From an uncultured Lachnospiraceae bacterium (GTDB taxonomy: Bacteria; Bacillota; Clostridia; Lachnospirales; Lachnospiraceae): a DNA stretch of 64,000 nucleotides. A model generated the notes under the pieces. It saw only the letters and a list, made by a program, of their open reading frames with translations, was not told the origin of the DNA and did not search any database. Each line of letters opens with the position of its first letter. Position 1 is the first letter of the stretch. Of the stretch, positions 49,143-64,000 are shown piece by piece. The stretch spans positions 1 through 64,000 of the forward strand of contig CANQEL010000001.1 of NCBI GenBank assembly GCA_947594855.1. Direction: 5' to 3'. The translations under genes and the position numbers were made by a program.

Positions 49143-50018
49143 ATGGAAAAATCACAAAATATTTTAAACCGTGGATTGGCACAAATGTTAAAGGGCGGCG
49201 TCATTATGGACGTAACCACACCTGAACAGGCAAAAATAGCTGAAGAAGCAGGCGCATGCGCAGTTATGGCACTGGAAAGAATCCCTGCAGATATCAGAGC
49301 TGCCGGCGGTGTATCACGCATGAGCGACCCTAAAATGATTAAAGGAATACAAAATGCCGTAAGTATTCCCGTAATGGCAAAATGCCGTATAGGACATTTT
49401 GTAGAAGCACAGATTCTTGAAGCCATTGATATTGATTATATTGACGAATCAGAAGTATTATCTCCTGCAGACGACATATATCATATCAATAAACTTTCAT
49501 TTAAAGTCCCTTTTGTATGTGGAGCAAGAGACCTGGGAGAAGCGCTCCGCAGGATTAACGAAGGAGCCTCCATGATACGAACCAAAGGCGAACCGGGCAC
49601 AGGCGATATCATCCAGGCTGTGCGTCATATGAGAAAAATGAATTCTGAAATTGCACGTATATCATCCATGCGTGAAGATGAACTGTTTGAAGCAGCAAAA
49701 TCACTTCAGGTTCCATATGAACTTATACTTTATGTACATAACAACCAAAAACTTCCTGTAGTAAATTTTGCAGCCGGAGGTATTGCCACTCCTGCCGATG
49801 CAGCTCTTATGATGCAGCTTGGCGCTGAAGGAGTATTTGTTGGTTCAGGCATCTTTAAATCAGGTAATCCTTCCAAACGGGCAAATTCAATTGTAAAAGC
49901 TGTTACCAATTACACTGATGCCGCGCTTATTGCCAAATTATCAGAGGATCTCGGAGAAGCCATGGTAGGTATAAATGAAAAAGAAATTGAACTTATTATG
50001 GAAGAAAGGGGCATATAA
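49143..50018 (+). CDS. pdxS: Pyridoxal 5'-phosphate synthase subunit PdxS
   Basis: [55 protein letters not shown]. Confidence 0.98.
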   Translation: MEKSQNILNRGLAQMLKGGVIMDVTTPEQAKIAEEAGACAVMALERIPADIRAAGGVSRMSDPKMIKGIQNAVSIPVMAKCRIGHFVEAQILEAIDIDYIDESEVLSPADDIYHINKLSFKVPFVCGARDLGEALRRINEGASMIRTKGEPGTGDIIQAVRHMRKMNSEIARISSMREDELFEAAKSLQVPYELILYVHNNQKLPVVNFAAGGIATPADAALMMQLGAEGVFVGSGIFKSGNPSKRANSIVKAVTNYTDAALIAKLSEDLGEAMVGINEKEIELIMEERGI

Positions 50019-50021
50019 TCC

Positions 50022-50600
50022 ATGAAAATTGGAGTACTTTGCGTTCAGGGCGCTTTTATCGAACACATAAAAATATTTGAAAAGCTCGGCGCCGATTGTA
50101 TCTGTCTGCGGCAAAAATCAGATATAACCCACATCGACGGGCTTGTGCTTCCCGGTGGTGAAAGCACAACCCAGGGAAAATTACTGCACGAACTTAATAT
50201 GTTTGAACCGTTAAAAGAAAAAATCATAAATGGCCTGCCTGTATTTGCTACATGCGCCGGTCTGATTCTTCTGTCTGAAAAACTTACAAATGATACCAAT
50301 ATATATTTTGGCACACTTCCAATAACTACTAAGCGTAACGCTTACGGCAGACAGTCTGACAGTTTTCAGACAACTGCACACTTTAAAGGTATTGGAAATT
50401 ATTTAATGACATTTATCAGGGCGCCTTATATCGAAAGTACTGACAGCAGTGTAGATGTACTTGCAACGGTAAATAATAAAATAGTTGCAGTAAAATACAA
50501 AAACCAGCTTGGTCTTGCCTTTCATCCTGAACTTGGGGATGATATCCGTATCCACCAATATTTTATTGATATGATAGGGCATAAACCCCTTCCTCATTAA
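50022..50600 (+). CDS. pdxT: Pyridoxal 5'-phosphate synthase glutaminase subunit PdxT
   Basis: IGVLCVQGAFIEHI, LVLPGGESTTQGKLL, FATCAGLILL, FHPELGDD. Confidence 0.97.
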   Translation: MKIGVLCVQGAFIEHIKIFEKLGADCICLRQKSDITHIDGLVLPGGESTTQGKLLHELNMFEPLKEKIINGLPVFATCAGLILLSEKLTNDTNIYFGTLPITTKRNAYGRQSDSFQTTAHFKGIGNYLMTFIRAPYIESTDSSVDVLATVNNKIVAVKYKNQLGLAFHPELGDDIRIHQYFIDMIGHKPLPH

Positions 50601-51354
50601 ATCTTATAATCTTTGCAAATACACTGCCTGACATTAAGCTGTCCGTATATTCCTTCGGAATGGCTATCGGACAGCTTTTGTAACTGATTTTATAATTATC
50701 ATTAAGGATATTATTTATTGATTTATAAATAAATCTGTTAGTTTCTTCAGTATAATGAAGTCCGTCAATAGTTGCAAATCCCTTTTTTTTCATCGCCGAA
50801 TATGTATCAGCATAATATATGTTTTTTCTTTTTCTGCCTTCTGTAAATTTTTTCAGTTTATTATTAAAATATGGTATACTTCTGTATTTCCCTGTCATAT
50901 TTCCGTTTACGGGATTTACAGACATCAGATACAGCCTGCACTTCTTCCATTTCGTTTTAATAAGGCTGTCATATTTATTTATATATGTATCTATATTCCA
51001 CAGGTCATTAACTCCCCAGCCTGATATAATTATCCATTCATCAATATAATCCTCTTTTTCCATGATTCTGTTAATTTGCGGAAGTCCCTCTTTTATAAAC
51101 CAGTTATATCCCATTCCGCTTTTACATACCACCCATGTATCGCAAAGCTCATCCATTCCTATAGTCAGATTAAGTCTTCTTATCCTGGAATCACCGGTAA
51201 AAATATATCCCGTGCGGGCTTCCTCCCAATATGGCGGAACTATAACCGCTTTTTTATTAACTTTAGCGCATATGGCATCCGATGAAGCAAAAGGCAATAT
51301 CATTGCCAGCATAATTAATGACAAAATATATCTTATAAATAAATTGCGTCTCAT
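50563..51354 (-). CDS. Secreted SGNH/GDSL-like hydrolase
   Basis: Signal peptide; FTGDSRIRRL (block I), GWGVNDL (block III), DGLHYT (block V). Confidence 0.75.
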   Translation of the reverse strand: MRRNLFIRYILSLIMLAMILPFASSDAICAKVNKKAVIVPPYWEEARTGYIFTGDSRIRRLNLTIGMDELCDTWVVCKSGMGYNWFIKEGLPQINRIMEKEDYIDEWIIISGWGVNDLWNIDTYINKYDSLIKTKWKKCRLYLMSVNPVNGNMTGKYRSIPYFNNKLKKFTEGRKRKNIYYADTYSAMKKKGFATIDGLHYTEETNRFIYKSINNILNDNYKISYKSCPIAIPKEYTDSLMSGSVFAKIIRFNEEGVYALSYQ

Positions 51355-52763
51355 AATACAAGTTCAAATGAAGCAAGGCTTACTGAACCCTGCCCTGTAT
51401 ATTTTATGTATATGGAATTGATTCCGTCGGGAATATTTATATCCGAGGAATATTTTTCCCATACGTTTGTATATTTTACAGGAAGTACGGCAAGTACCTC
51501 ACCGTCAATCTTTGTCATTATTTCAAAAGCTCCGCTGCCATATCCTCTTACTTTAAGGGTAATTGCCTTAACCCCTTTGCAGTCAAAATATTTAAATCCC
51601 GCAGTAGCGCCATCTTTCATATTGCATATATAACCTTTTTCTTCGTCTCCGTCACGGCCGTCCTGTGTTATCTTCGGAAACTGCGGTCCCAGCCATTCCC
51701 AGCCTGTGTATACGGATTCTTCATTACAGAACAGGTTACATGCAATATATGCGGGATATTCTCCCTCTCCACGAAGCGGACCTCCATTAGCGCCGCATGA
51801 CGTCATTTCCACCTGTGGTATTGTACCGTCTTTAAGTATCTGAATTTCTTCAATACAATCCTGTCTGCTGAAATTAGAACCGTTTGTATGCCTGTGATAA
51901 AATACATACCACTTATCCTTTATCTGAACTATACTTCCATGGTTATTACCGCCATAATAAGCAGGCATATCCGCCCTTTTATATGTATCAATATTCATAT
52001 CGTTATTGGCAATGATAGTTCCGCGGTATACAAAATCCTTTGTTGGCGACTTGCTTGTAGCATAGCATAGTTCATACATAAGTATCGAAGAATATATAAA
52101 ATAATATGTGTCTCCGACTTTCCTTATTGAAGAGGCTTCAAAAAATGCATGTTTTTTATACTCTGAATCCTCCGCATACGGTGCGCTCGCAAGTATAGTA
52201 ACCGGCTCTTCGATTATCGTAAGCATATCCCTGTCAAGTACAGTTACCCTGGTACCGCTTCTTGAAGTATCGTCTTTACTGCAGAAACCTCCATACAGAT
52301 ACGTAATTTCACCTTCCGTAAGAACTGCAGGATCAAACTGGGGTTCATCTCCCTCGCGTTCACCAAGATTTATACCGTCTTTATGATGCACATAACCATA
52401 AAATTCATATTTCCCTGCCGGCGTATCGCATACTGCCACCGATACTATCTGATATTTATCAAGGCAGTAATACAGATAATACCTTCCGTCAGGTCCTTTC
52501 GTTACGTCAGGCGCATACAGACACGCCTTTCCCTCACGGTTCAGCGGATCATCTGTTGCTTTATATATTACTCCCTCGTATCTCCAATCTGCCAGATTAT
52601 CTACCGGCGCTGAATAACATACATAATCATTCAGGCAATACATCTGTGAATTGAACCTGTCATGTGAACCGTATGAATACACTCTGTCTCCAAATACATA
52701 AGGTTCGCAGTCAGGCGTATATTCCCATGAAGGCAGATATGGATTAAATGCCTGTTTTTCCAT
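51351..52763 (-). CDS. GH43-family glycosidase with C-terminal CBM-like domain, no signal peptide
   Basis: YLPSWEYTPDCEPYVFGDRVYSYGSHDR, YAPDVTKGPDGRYYLYYC, FFEASSIRKVGDTYYFIYS. Confidence 0.88.
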   Translation of the reverse strand: MEKQAFNPYLPSWEYTPDCEPYVFGDRVYSYGSHDRFNSQMYCLNDYVCYSAPVDNLADWRYEGVIYKATDDPLNREGKACLYAPDVTKGPDGRYYLYYCLDKYQIVSVAVCDTPAGKYEFYGYVHHKDGINLGEREGDEPQFDPAVLTEGEITYLYGGFCSKDDTSRSGTRVTVLDRDMLTIIEEPVTILASAPYAEDSEYKKHAFFEASSIRKVGDTYYFIYSSILMYELCYATSKSPTKDFVYRGTIIANNDMNIDTYKRADMPAYYGGNNHGSIVQIKDKWYVFYHRHTNGSNFSRQDCIEEIQILKDGTIPQVEMTSCGANGGPLRGEGEYPAYIACNLFCNEESVYTGWEWLGPQFPKITQDGRDGDEEKGYICNMKDGATAGFKYFDCKGVKAITLKVRGYGSGAFEIMTKIDGEVLAVLPVKYTNVWEKYSSDINIPDGINSIYIKYTGQGSVSLASFELVL

Positions 52764-52777
52764 AATTTGTCTCCTTA

Positions 52778-55700
52778 TTATTTAATCTGTTTTTTTAGCT
52801 TTTTACTCCATTTTCCGCATACTTTCTTTGTTCCGTCTTTTTTATATGCGCATATTCTTATATAATATTTCCCTTTTGCAAGTTTTATCGTATAAGACGA
52901 TTTTGCTGCTTTTTTAATCGTAATTTTCTTTTTAATCTTATTAAATTTCTTCTTTTTGGATATCTGAATAATATATCCGTCAGCCTTCTTCTGTTTTTTC
53001 CAGGTGAGTATAAGTTTCTTTCCTTTTACTTTTGCCTTTTTTATAGTCACCCTGCCCGGTTTTGATATCTTTTGTACACCTGCTGCATCTCCGGTAAGTT
53101 TGTCTACGCCCTTATCAGAGGTATCCGCCGGAGAATTAACTACAGGCGGCACATAATATTTATTGTATTCATTTGAAAGTTCCGAAAGGTCGATTAAAGG
53201 AAGTGTTCCATCTGTATCCGCATCTATGCTTCCATCATAACTTTCAGGCATTTCAGAACGTTCATTCCATATTTCGCTTATTCCGTAATCATTTACAGCG
53301 ACAACCGCAAAATAATATTTATATCCGTTAAGCAGATTACCGACTGTATATTCTGTATCTGTCACATCCTTTATAACATGCGTATATTCACCCGGTTTTC
53401 TTCCATAAAGAATACAATATTTATCTGCTCCTTCTGAAGGCGCAAACTTAAGAGTAACACTATTACTTTCGGGCATTTCAGCATACAGAAGCGGCGAACA
53501 CGGAGTGTTCTTTACAGTAAACGCCTGCACTCCGTCAGATGTTTCAGTACTGTATTTTCTGTCTTTCGTATATGCCGTAACAGTCCAGTAATATGTCCTG
53601 CCTGGAAGAAGAATATTGGGTTCAACAGTATATTTGTTATATATCATATACGGTCTTTCAATAACCGGATCTGACATATCAGGATTTTCCGACACTGTAA
53701 GGCTGTAGAAAAATGCATTAGCTGATGCTTCCCATATAAGTTCTGTCCTTGCGCTTATATCAGAAGCATTATTTTCAGGATATGTAAGCGCAAAACTTAC
53801 AGGTTCATTACCTTCCGCTTTCGTTGTAAAGCTGTGAAGCGGTCCGTTCATCGGCCTCTCACCGTTAGAATTCTCAGCATATACAATCCAGTAATACCTG
53901 GTGTTGTATTTAAGTTCATTATCAAACCTGTAATATCCCTGCGAATTATTGCCAAACTGTCCTGTTCCCCTTACTGTCTTTATTCCCCTTACATCCACAA
54001 CCGCATCAGAAAAATCAGCATTTTCCGACACAATCACATGATATGAATCAGCATTATACGCTGTCGACCATTTAAGCTCCGTATTAACATCTTCATTTAC
54101 TGCATTGACGGATGGCATATATGGTCCGAACTGTCCCGGCACATTTTCATTCTCCTTTACAAGGAATGAATACTCTGTGTCTGAAATAAATGTTGTCTTT
54201 CCATTTGAATTTTCTGCCGTAACAGTCCAGTAATACCTTACATCATTTTTAAGCGGAGTCTGTACTTTATACGATTGTCCGGTAATGCCTGATTCATTTA
54301 TTACCGGGTTAGACATATCTTTATTTTCAGACACGGTTACCGTATATGAATCGGCTCCCTGTGATTCTGTCCAGGTAAGTTCAAGCGTATTAACCGCCGC
54401 CTGTCCGTCGTCGGGAGTAAGCGGTACAAAGAATCCCGGATTAGCTTTCGAGTCTTTTATATCTATAAACCATGCTTCATCTGCACCGACATTATTAATC
54501 TCAAATCCAAGTGTGCCGTTTTCATATGAATATGAAGTTATATCTCCCTGATACGAAAGTCCTGCATTTTCACTGTCAGTAATCTTATAAGTATTAATTG
54601 TAAAATCAGAATCGGAAAGTTTAACATTATCAAGTCTTATATCCATAGAACCGCTGCAGTCATTCTTGGCAGCAATTATTTTTATATTATCCTTATCAAC
54701 ACTGACTGCACCGGTGAAATCTTCATCTGCATTTTCCGTAGTTACTTCCACATATTGCCCTGACATCTGCGCAAATGCATAATATACCCACCATGTTCCT
54801 CTTCTTGCAGAATTATTTTCTGCCTTAACATTGGTTGTAAGAAGATCGCTCATTCCATTCCAGTTGTTTCCCTCAAGGCATCCTTTAATATTATAATCAA
54901 CGCCTGTTCTGACAACATTTGACATACTTCTCGCCCAATCCGCCGGACTGACTGAACCTGCGTTATTTTCTTCCCATATAATATATTTGCCGTTTGCCTG
55001 CGGATACTGTTTCTGTAAATCAGCTATATTATCATGCCAGCCCTTAAGCTGACTATATGAAGCATATGTATTGCTTGTCCAGAACTCATGCCAGGAAGGT
55101 CCTTCAAGCGTCATCTGGTTTTCTGATACATATGGAATATAAAAATCAGGTATTCCGGAATATCCCACTGCGCCCGGTCCTACCGCAGGTATTGCATCAG
55201 GATAAACTTCCCTTAATGCCTCCCAGCATACTTTAAAAGTTTCTTCTGTTCCTGTCCAGTATTCATTAGTCAAATCCGCAAAATCAGGTTTTGCGCCATT
55301 ATCTTTCATATACTGGAGTACATCTTTTATATATTGTTTAAAATTCTTAAGCTGCTCCTCAGTCTTAAAGTTCTTATTCTCCGTTGAATCCGTAGGGCCT
55401 CCGCTTGCCGTTGCCCATGACGGATTATGCCCTAAAAGCATATAATATTTTAATCCTGCATTTTTTGCGCGGGTATATGCTTCAAGCTGCCTCATAAGGA
55501 TACTTCCCTCATACTGATAGTAGCTTCCGTCCATATCTCCTATCGCCTGAAAATTCTGCGCCGGAATGGTTTCCCTGTTTAGTACCGGTCCGAGAAGCGT
55601 CATTCTGCTGTCAGGAATGTCGTAATTCGGCGTAAGTATATATCCGAACATACTGTTATCCACTTTGCGTGTAATATTACCGCAGTCTGCGCTAAGAAGC

Positions 55701-56515
55701 GGATTTGCAACAACAGTTACATTTATTTTCGCCGAAAAATTATTATATTTTACCGTAACATTCGCTGTACCCGCTTTAAGCCCTGTAATCTTTCCGTCTG
55801 CCGCCGACACTATATCCGGAGCATCGGATATTATATTTAAATTATCTGCCTCCGATTCCCATACTCCGTTTGAATTTACAAGATATGCCACAATCTCCTG
55901 TGTGTAACCGATGCTTAAAGTATAACTGTCAGAACTGACAACAATTGCATCTGTAACAGGATTGTCTGAATATTTCCATACGGATATCTTATCAAGATTA
56001 ATACAGTCATCATTATTATCAGATGTTATATTCTTAACCGTTATTACATTATTTCCCGCATTAAGACGTGTTCTTATTATCTTCTCTTCCCATGTATTCC
56101 AGGATGCATCTGTTCCGTTAAAAACAAGTTCTGACGAACTTCCGTTTACCAAAAGTCCCATAGTCCTGTTTTTAGCCCAGCCTCCGACATCGCCCGCCGA
56201 ATATCTGAAATCAATATAATATTCAGCTTCTTCTGCCGCATCAACATTAAATGTAACTGCACCCGAACCGTTATTATCATATCCGCCTACAAATCCTGTA
56301 CCGGTATATCCCGTATGGTCCGAAGCTTTTCTCGTTCCTCCTGAAAGTACCGCATCCTCCGCCTGATATACCTTCGCCATAGGATGCGCCGTAACCGGTT
56401 CCCTGTCTGCAGCATATACGCTGTCAATTCCGGTTTTTACAAATACAGCTGCGGCAAATACCAGCACTACAACAACAGCGGCTAATACATTTCTTTTAAT
56501 CCTCATTGCAATCAT
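52778..56515 (-). CDS. Secreted multimodular glycosidase: CBM6/35-like, Big2-like, GH39-like TIM barrel, fn3-like repeats, Lys-rich C-terminus
   Basis: YQAEDAVLSGGTRKASDHTGYTGTGFVGGYDN; LLGHNPSWATASGG, DLTNEYWTGTEE, IIWEENNAG; three repeated SYTVTVSENKDMSNPV-type modules. Confidence 0.78.
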   Translation of the reverse strand: MIAMRIKRNVLAAVVVVLVFAAAVFVKTGIDSVYAADREPVTAHPMAKVYQAEDAVLSGGTRKASDHTGYTGTGFVGGYDNNGSGAVTFNVDAAEEAEYYIDFRYSAGDVGGWAKNRTMGLLVNGSSSELVFNGTDASWNTWEEKIIRTRLNAGNNVITVKNITSDNNDDCINLDKISVWKYSDNPVTDAIVVSSDSYTLSIGYTQEIVAYLVNSNGVWESEADNLNIISDAPDIVSAADGKITGLKAGTANVTVKYNNFSAKINVTVVANPLLSADCGNITRKVDNSMFGYILTPNYDIPDSRMTLLGPVLNRETIPAQNFQAIGDMDGSYYQYEGSILMRQLEAYTRAKNAGLKYYMLLGHNPSWATASGGPTDSTENKNFKTEEQLKNFKQYIKDVLQYMKDNGAKPDFADLTNEYWTGTEETFKVCWEALREVYPDAIPAVGPGAVGYSGIPDFYIPYVSENQMTLEGPSWHEFWTSNTYASYSQLKGWHDNIADLQKQYPQANGKYIIWEENNAGSVSPADWARSMSNVVRTGVDYNIKGCLEGNNWNGMSDLLTTNVKAENNSARRGTWWVYYAFAQMSGQYVEVTTENADEDFTGAVSVDKDNIKIIAAKNDCSGSMDIRLDNVKLSDSDFTINTYKITDSENAGLSYQGDITSYSYENGTLGFEINNVGADEAWFIDIKDSKANPGFFVPLTPDDGQAAVNTLELTWTESQGADSYTVTVSENKDMSNPVINESGITGQSYKVQTPLKNDVRYYWTVTAENSNGKTTFISDTEYSFLVKENENVPGQFGPYMPSVNAVNEDVNTELKWSTAYNADSYHVIVSENADFSDAVVDVRGIKTVRGTGQFGNNSQGYYRFDNELKYNTRYYWIVYAENSNGERPMNGPLHSFTTKAEGNEPVSFALTYPENNASDISARTELIWEASANAFFYSLTVSENPDMSDPVIERPYMIYNKYTVEPNILLPGRTYYWTVTAYTKDRKYSTETSDGVQAFTVKNTPCSPLLYAEMPESNSVTLKFAPSEGADKYCILYGRKPGEYTHVIKDVTDTEYTVGNLLNGYKYYFAVVAVNDYGISEIWNERSEMPESYDGSIDADTDGTLPLIDLSELSNEYNKYYVPPVVNSPADTSDKGVDKLTGDAAGVQKISKPGRVTIKKAKVKGKKLILTWKKQKKADGYIIQISKKKKFNKIKKKITIKKAAKSSYTIKLAKGKYYIRICAYKKDGTKKVCGKWSKKLKKQIK

Positions 56516-56520
56516 CCTCT

Positions 56521-58080
56521 TTAAAATACATCTACTACAGGCTCGCCGTCATCATCAAACCATATTCCCCTTACAGCCGTACATCTCGGCGCGTCTTTAA
56601 GGGCAGTTTTGGCATGATATACAATATAGACATTACCGTTATCGTCGGTAAAGAATGAATTGTGTCCCGGTCCATATTCCCCTCTTACCGTATAAGACGT
56701 ATGAATAGGCGTTGGTTTCTTATACCAGCACATTGGATTTAACAGATTATCATTCTCATCTGCTATAAGAAGTCCTACCGCATATGAATCTCCTCCTGCG
56801 GAACCTCCGGAAAATGCCAGATAAACCTTACCGTTTCTTTTTAACGCAAATGGTCCTTCGTTATTAATTGTTCCTTCAGTATTCTCCCAGCCCCAGAGCG
56901 GTCTCGATAATAAAACAGGCTCGCTTGTAAGCACATATGGTTTATCACTGTCTACAGTAGCTATATATAACATTGAGCCTGTATCTTTATCTGAAAATAT
57001 ATGCTCCCTGTAAGACCAGGTAAGATAAGATATTCCGCCCGCCTCAAAGTATGTCATGTCAAGCGTAATTCCCTTATCCGCCAGATTAGTTCCGTCTGCC
57101 CTTTTTACCCTTACAGGCAGCTCCCAGTCTGCCGGATTACTTATACAGCCTCCACTTTTAAGCTTCATCATATGGCACTGCGGGTCAAAGTGATCCGGGC
57201 TCACTGCAAATAGTATGTATATGTCATCTCCTATTTTATGAAGCTCAGGAGCCCAGAAAGTCTGTATGAATTTATGCTCGTTATCCACGTCCAGTATAAG
57301 TACAGGCTCTGCCCCGTCAAAAAGCCCTTCTACGGTATCGCTTTCACGTATATATATTCCTATATCGTTAGTATTATCATTGGTAGCTATAAAATAATAT
57401 TTATTATCCCATTTGAATATCTGCGGGTCCGCCCATCCTGTAGCAAGCGTAAACTTGAATTTCATTGCATCAGATTTTATCATGCTCTTTTCAGGCGGCA
57501 TAAATTTCTTACGGAGCCTGTATGCAGTTTCATCAGATATGGCAACCGTATCATTGATTACCATATCTGTTTTGCCTTCATATACAGGTGAAGTCACATC
57601 CTGCAATGCACACAGGTCCGTAAAATAATTTTTAAATGTATTTTTTTCGCTATCCTGCCAGGTTATGTCGTAACGTTTAAGTTCTTCATTATAAACACAG
57701 CTTATTTTATCTATATATACAGATGTATTCAGATAAAGCATACGCATTTCGCCATAATCAACAAAATCCTCAGTAATCCAGAATGAAACAGAACCTGTTG
57801 TTTCTTCATCGTATCCTTTCTCATTGTTGCAAAGCGGAGCCATAACCGCATATCTGCCGCAGGCAGTCTTAAATACGCACGGATTTTTAAGCCCCTTACA
57901 GCTTATTGTGTTCTTTTCGGTAATCGAACCCTTTGCAAATAATATTCCATAGTTATTATTTAATGGAACATATTCTCCATTACCGTTACTTAAAGCTATA
58001 TGTACACTATTGGCCAAATCGATGCTGTACCCTTCCGAATCCGGCTTTCTTGTATATACCTTAAGCTGTGTTTCCGACAT
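56521..58080 (-). CDS. GH43-like glycosidase, no signal peptide
   Basis: ATGWADPQIFKWDNKYYFIATND, FWAPELHKIGDDIYILFAV, EGPFALKRNGKVYLAFSG, GPGHNSFFTDDNGNVYIVYHA. Confidence 0.85.
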   Translation of the reverse strand: MSETQLKVYTRKPDSEGYSIDLANSVHIALSNGNGEYVPLNNNYGILFAKGSITEKNTISCKGLKNPCVFKTACGRYAVMAPLCNNEKGYDEETTGSVSFWITEDFVDYGEMRMLYLNTSVYIDKISCVYNEELKRYDITWQDSEKNTFKNYFTDLCALQDVTSPVYEGKTDMVINDTVAISDETAYRLRKKFMPPEKSMIKSDAMKFKFTLATGWADPQIFKWDNKYYFIATNDNTNDIGIYIRESDTVEGLFDGAEPVLILDVDNEHKFIQTFWAPELHKIGDDIYILFAVSPDHFDPQCHMMKLKSGGCISNPADWELPVRVKRADGTNLADKGITLDMTYFEAGGISYLTWSYREHIFSDKDTGSMLYIATVDSDKPYVLTSEPVLLSRPLWGWENTEGTINNEGPFALKRNGKVYLAFSGGSAGGDSYAVGLLIADENDNLLNPMCWYKKPTPIHTSYTVRGEYGPGHNSFFTDDNGNVYIVYHAKTALKDAPRCTAVRGIWFDDDGEPVVDVF

Positions 58081-58115
58081 AATTATATCCTCCTGATTAC
58101 TGGTTATTATTAAAA

Positions 58116-62072
<3,957 letters not shown>

Positions 62073-64000
62073 TTATTTTGCACATTTTATATTTGAATAC
62101 TTACTATTTATTGTTTTACCTCCCTGTTTTTTGAAAGCGCACACTTTATAGTAATATTTCTTATTCTTCTTAAGTTTCTTTTTATCTGTATATTTCACTG
62201 TCTTTTGTTTGTTAATTTTCTTTATAACCTTATAACCTTTTTTCTTCTTTACAGAACGCTTTATAATATATCCGTCTGCTCCCGTTACTTTACTCCATTT
62301 AAGTTTTACTTTATTGCCGGTACGCTTACAGCTCTTAAGTTTAGGAGCCTTTAATTCCTTAACGGCGTCTGATTTATTATCATTTCCCGGTCCGTTCTTA
62401 TTTATATCGGTTCCTCCGTTTCCCCCGTTGTTTGCCGGCGGCGTACCCGTTCCCGGTACATTCACGGTATAAGAAGCCGTCTTCTTGCTTCCGTCACCCG
62501 CTTTTGCGGTAATTACAGCGCTTCCTGCCGCTACAGCCGTAACTTCTCCTGTTGTCTCATTTACTTTTGCAACTGCACTATCGCTGCTTGAATAAAGCAC
62601 CCCTTTATAATCCGCATTATCAGGAAGAACTTTTGCTGTCTGCGTATATGTCTTTCCTGCTTCTACCGTAACCTCCGGTTTTTCAAACGAAAGCCCTGTT
62701 ACCGTTACCGGAATATTTCCTATCGGCATTATCGCATCCAGTACAAATGTGCCGGACTTTAACGTTACTTTTACTTTATGCGAAGAGTTGCCAAGTCCTG
62801 AAATAATATATGAAGAACAGTGGTTATTACTTGTATTTACAGAGGCTCCTTCTTCTACAACCGAACCATCAACCTCCACATCAATAACCGATGCGCTGTC
62901 ATTTTTTCCTATAAGCGAAAATCCGTCGCCTGACATTTCAAATTCAAATGCCGCGCCCGATGATGATGATTTGCTTGTGGAACGGTACCAGTCATTACTG
63001 CTTCCGTTTGCCGCTATATCCCAGTTTCCGCTGTACGTTACATTGTCAGATGCATTATCAATAATTGCGCTTCCATACGGAATAACATCAAGCAACGCAT
63101 CATCTTCAGTACTTTCCAGTTTCATAACCTTAAGATTATCAAAATATACTTCATCCCAGTCCGAAAACAGTCTTACTCTTCCGAAAAGTTCTGCATTACT
63201 GTCCTCATATTCATACACAGCCGTATCATTTACATATGCTGTTATTTTATTTCCTTTACCGGTAAGCGCAAGTCTGTATTCTCCGTTTCCGCCCACAGAA
63301 CCGTTTGCAAGCTGTGTATAACCTTTTTTCAGTGTCCAGTTACCCTGATTGGTTATCTGGAGATTGTATCCGCTTCCTGTATATGCCATTCCCGTCTGTT
63401 CCCTTATTACTATACCTGCATATCCGCTTCCCGGAACTGTTACGTCAACAGATGCAGTATAGTTCATCCATCTGTAATCGCCTACGACAGTGCTTGGCGT
63501 ATTTACCCGCCACTGGCTTATCTCTGATGTAAGTCCCTGTACAAGCCTTCCGTCTTCCACATAAAAGGCTCCCGAGTAATCAACCATATATCTCGGCTCA
63601 TTACCTCTTTCAGAAAGATATTTACTGTCATAGGAATCATACTTAAAATCATCTGCATATAACACATTATCCGATGAATCCTGCGCATCTCCCGCCGCAT
63701 TTGTATCAAGCACAGGATTATACGATTCTTCCGGAAGCCTTTCCGTATACTCTGTTTTTCCGTTACATTCAAGCGTAGTAACCGTCACAATAGAATACGG
63801 TTCTACATCCACATAATAATAACCGCCTTCTTTTTCCACCTTGCCTTTATACTGCATATAACTGTCCGTGCATGATTCCCATCTTTCAAGCGCCGCCTCA
63901 TCTTCTATATCCATATTCTTTACCGACAACGCATAACTCAAACTCTTAGGACTGTTATTAACGATTATAGTTGAAAAATCCTTTCCATCCGGTGAAGCAA
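62073..64000 (-). CDS. C-terminal part of a secreted GH59-like (galactocerebrosidase-type) enzyme with Big2 and Lys-rich fn3-like domains; truncated by window edge
   Basis: YADDFKYDSYDSKYLSERGNEPRYMVDYSGAFYVEDGRLVQ...WRVNTPSTVVGDYRWMNYTASVDV; frame stays open to 64000 (ASPDGKDFSTIIVNNSPKSLSYALSV). Confidence 0.75.
   Translation of the reverse strand, partial: ASPDGKDFSTIIVNNSPKSLSYALSVKNMDIEDEAALERWESCTDSYMQYKGKVEKEGGYYYVDVEPYSIVTVTTLECNGKTEYTERLPEESYNPVLDTNAAGDAQDSSDNVLYADDFKYDSYDSKYLSERGNEPRYMVDYSGAFYVEDGRLVQGLTSEISQWRVNTPSTVVGDYRWMNYTASVDVTVPGSGYAGIVIREQTGMAYTGSGYNLQITNQGNWTLKKGYTQLANGSVGGNGEYRLALTGKGNKITAYVNDTAVYEYEDSNAELFGRVRLFSDWDEVYFDNLKVMKLESTEDDALLDVIPYGSAIIDNASDNVTYSGNWDIAANGSSNDWYRSTSKSSSSGAAFEFEMSGDGFSLIGKNDSASVIDVEVDGSVVEEGASVNTSNNHCSSYIISGLGNSSHKVKVTLKSGTFVLDAIMPIGNIPVTVTGLSFEKPEVTVEAGKTYTQTAKVLPDNADYKGVLYSSSDSAVAKVNETTGEVTAVAAGSAVITAKAGDGSKKTASYTVNVPGTGTPPANNGGNGGTDINKNGPGNDNKSDAVKELKAPKLKSCKRTGNKVKLKWSKVTGADGYIIKRSVKKKKGYKVIKKINKQKTVKYTDKKKLKKNKKYYYKVCAFKKQGGKTINSKYSNIKCAK

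Noticed and set aside
49127-49426. 99-aa minus-strand ORF over pdxS
   Set aside because: Antisense to highly conserved pdxS; no independent support.
62749-63321. 190-aa plus-strand ORF
   Set aside because: Antisense to the GH59-like/Big2 coding sequence; low-complexity Ser/Pro composition typical of a shadow ORF.

Overview
The window is about 64 kb of low-GC Firmicutes-type DNA, probably Lachnospiraceae/Clostridia (inferred from protein style, not searched). It falls into four parts. (1) 1-5.9 kb: a CIRCE-controlled hsp20, an M20 peptidase, a DUF308 protein, a DUF5060/DUF4038-like glycosidase and a class-I amidotransferase-like hydrolase. Between them is a tandem pair, plus a decayed third copy, of what looks like a type I toxin-antitoxin unit whose 33-aa ORFs are missing from the supplied ORF track. 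(2) 5.9-41 kb: one long minus-strand locus combining a minimal, divergent type VII (ESX/WXG100-EssC-YukD) secretion core with Ser/Thr phospho-signalling: two canonical kinases (one with predicted outside LRRs), a third divergent kinase that forms a TerY-P/YegIKL-like triad with a vWA protein and a PP2C phosphatase, a second PP2C, an FHA-FHA-ABC ATPase with its permease, a MinD/CpaE-like ATPase, several zinc-ribbon proteins, and two large secreted DUF6273-like repeat proteins at the upstream end. An IS element sits in the middle. (3) 41.3-47.6 kb and 50.6-64 kb: carbohydrate-active enzymes (GHL10-like, GH95-, GH10-, GH43- x2, GH39-like, GH2-, GH59-like), many with lysine-rich Ig/fn3-like modules. 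(4) 47.6-50.6 kb: pdxR / pdxS-pdxT. All family names come from motif recognition in the translations; no database search was run.
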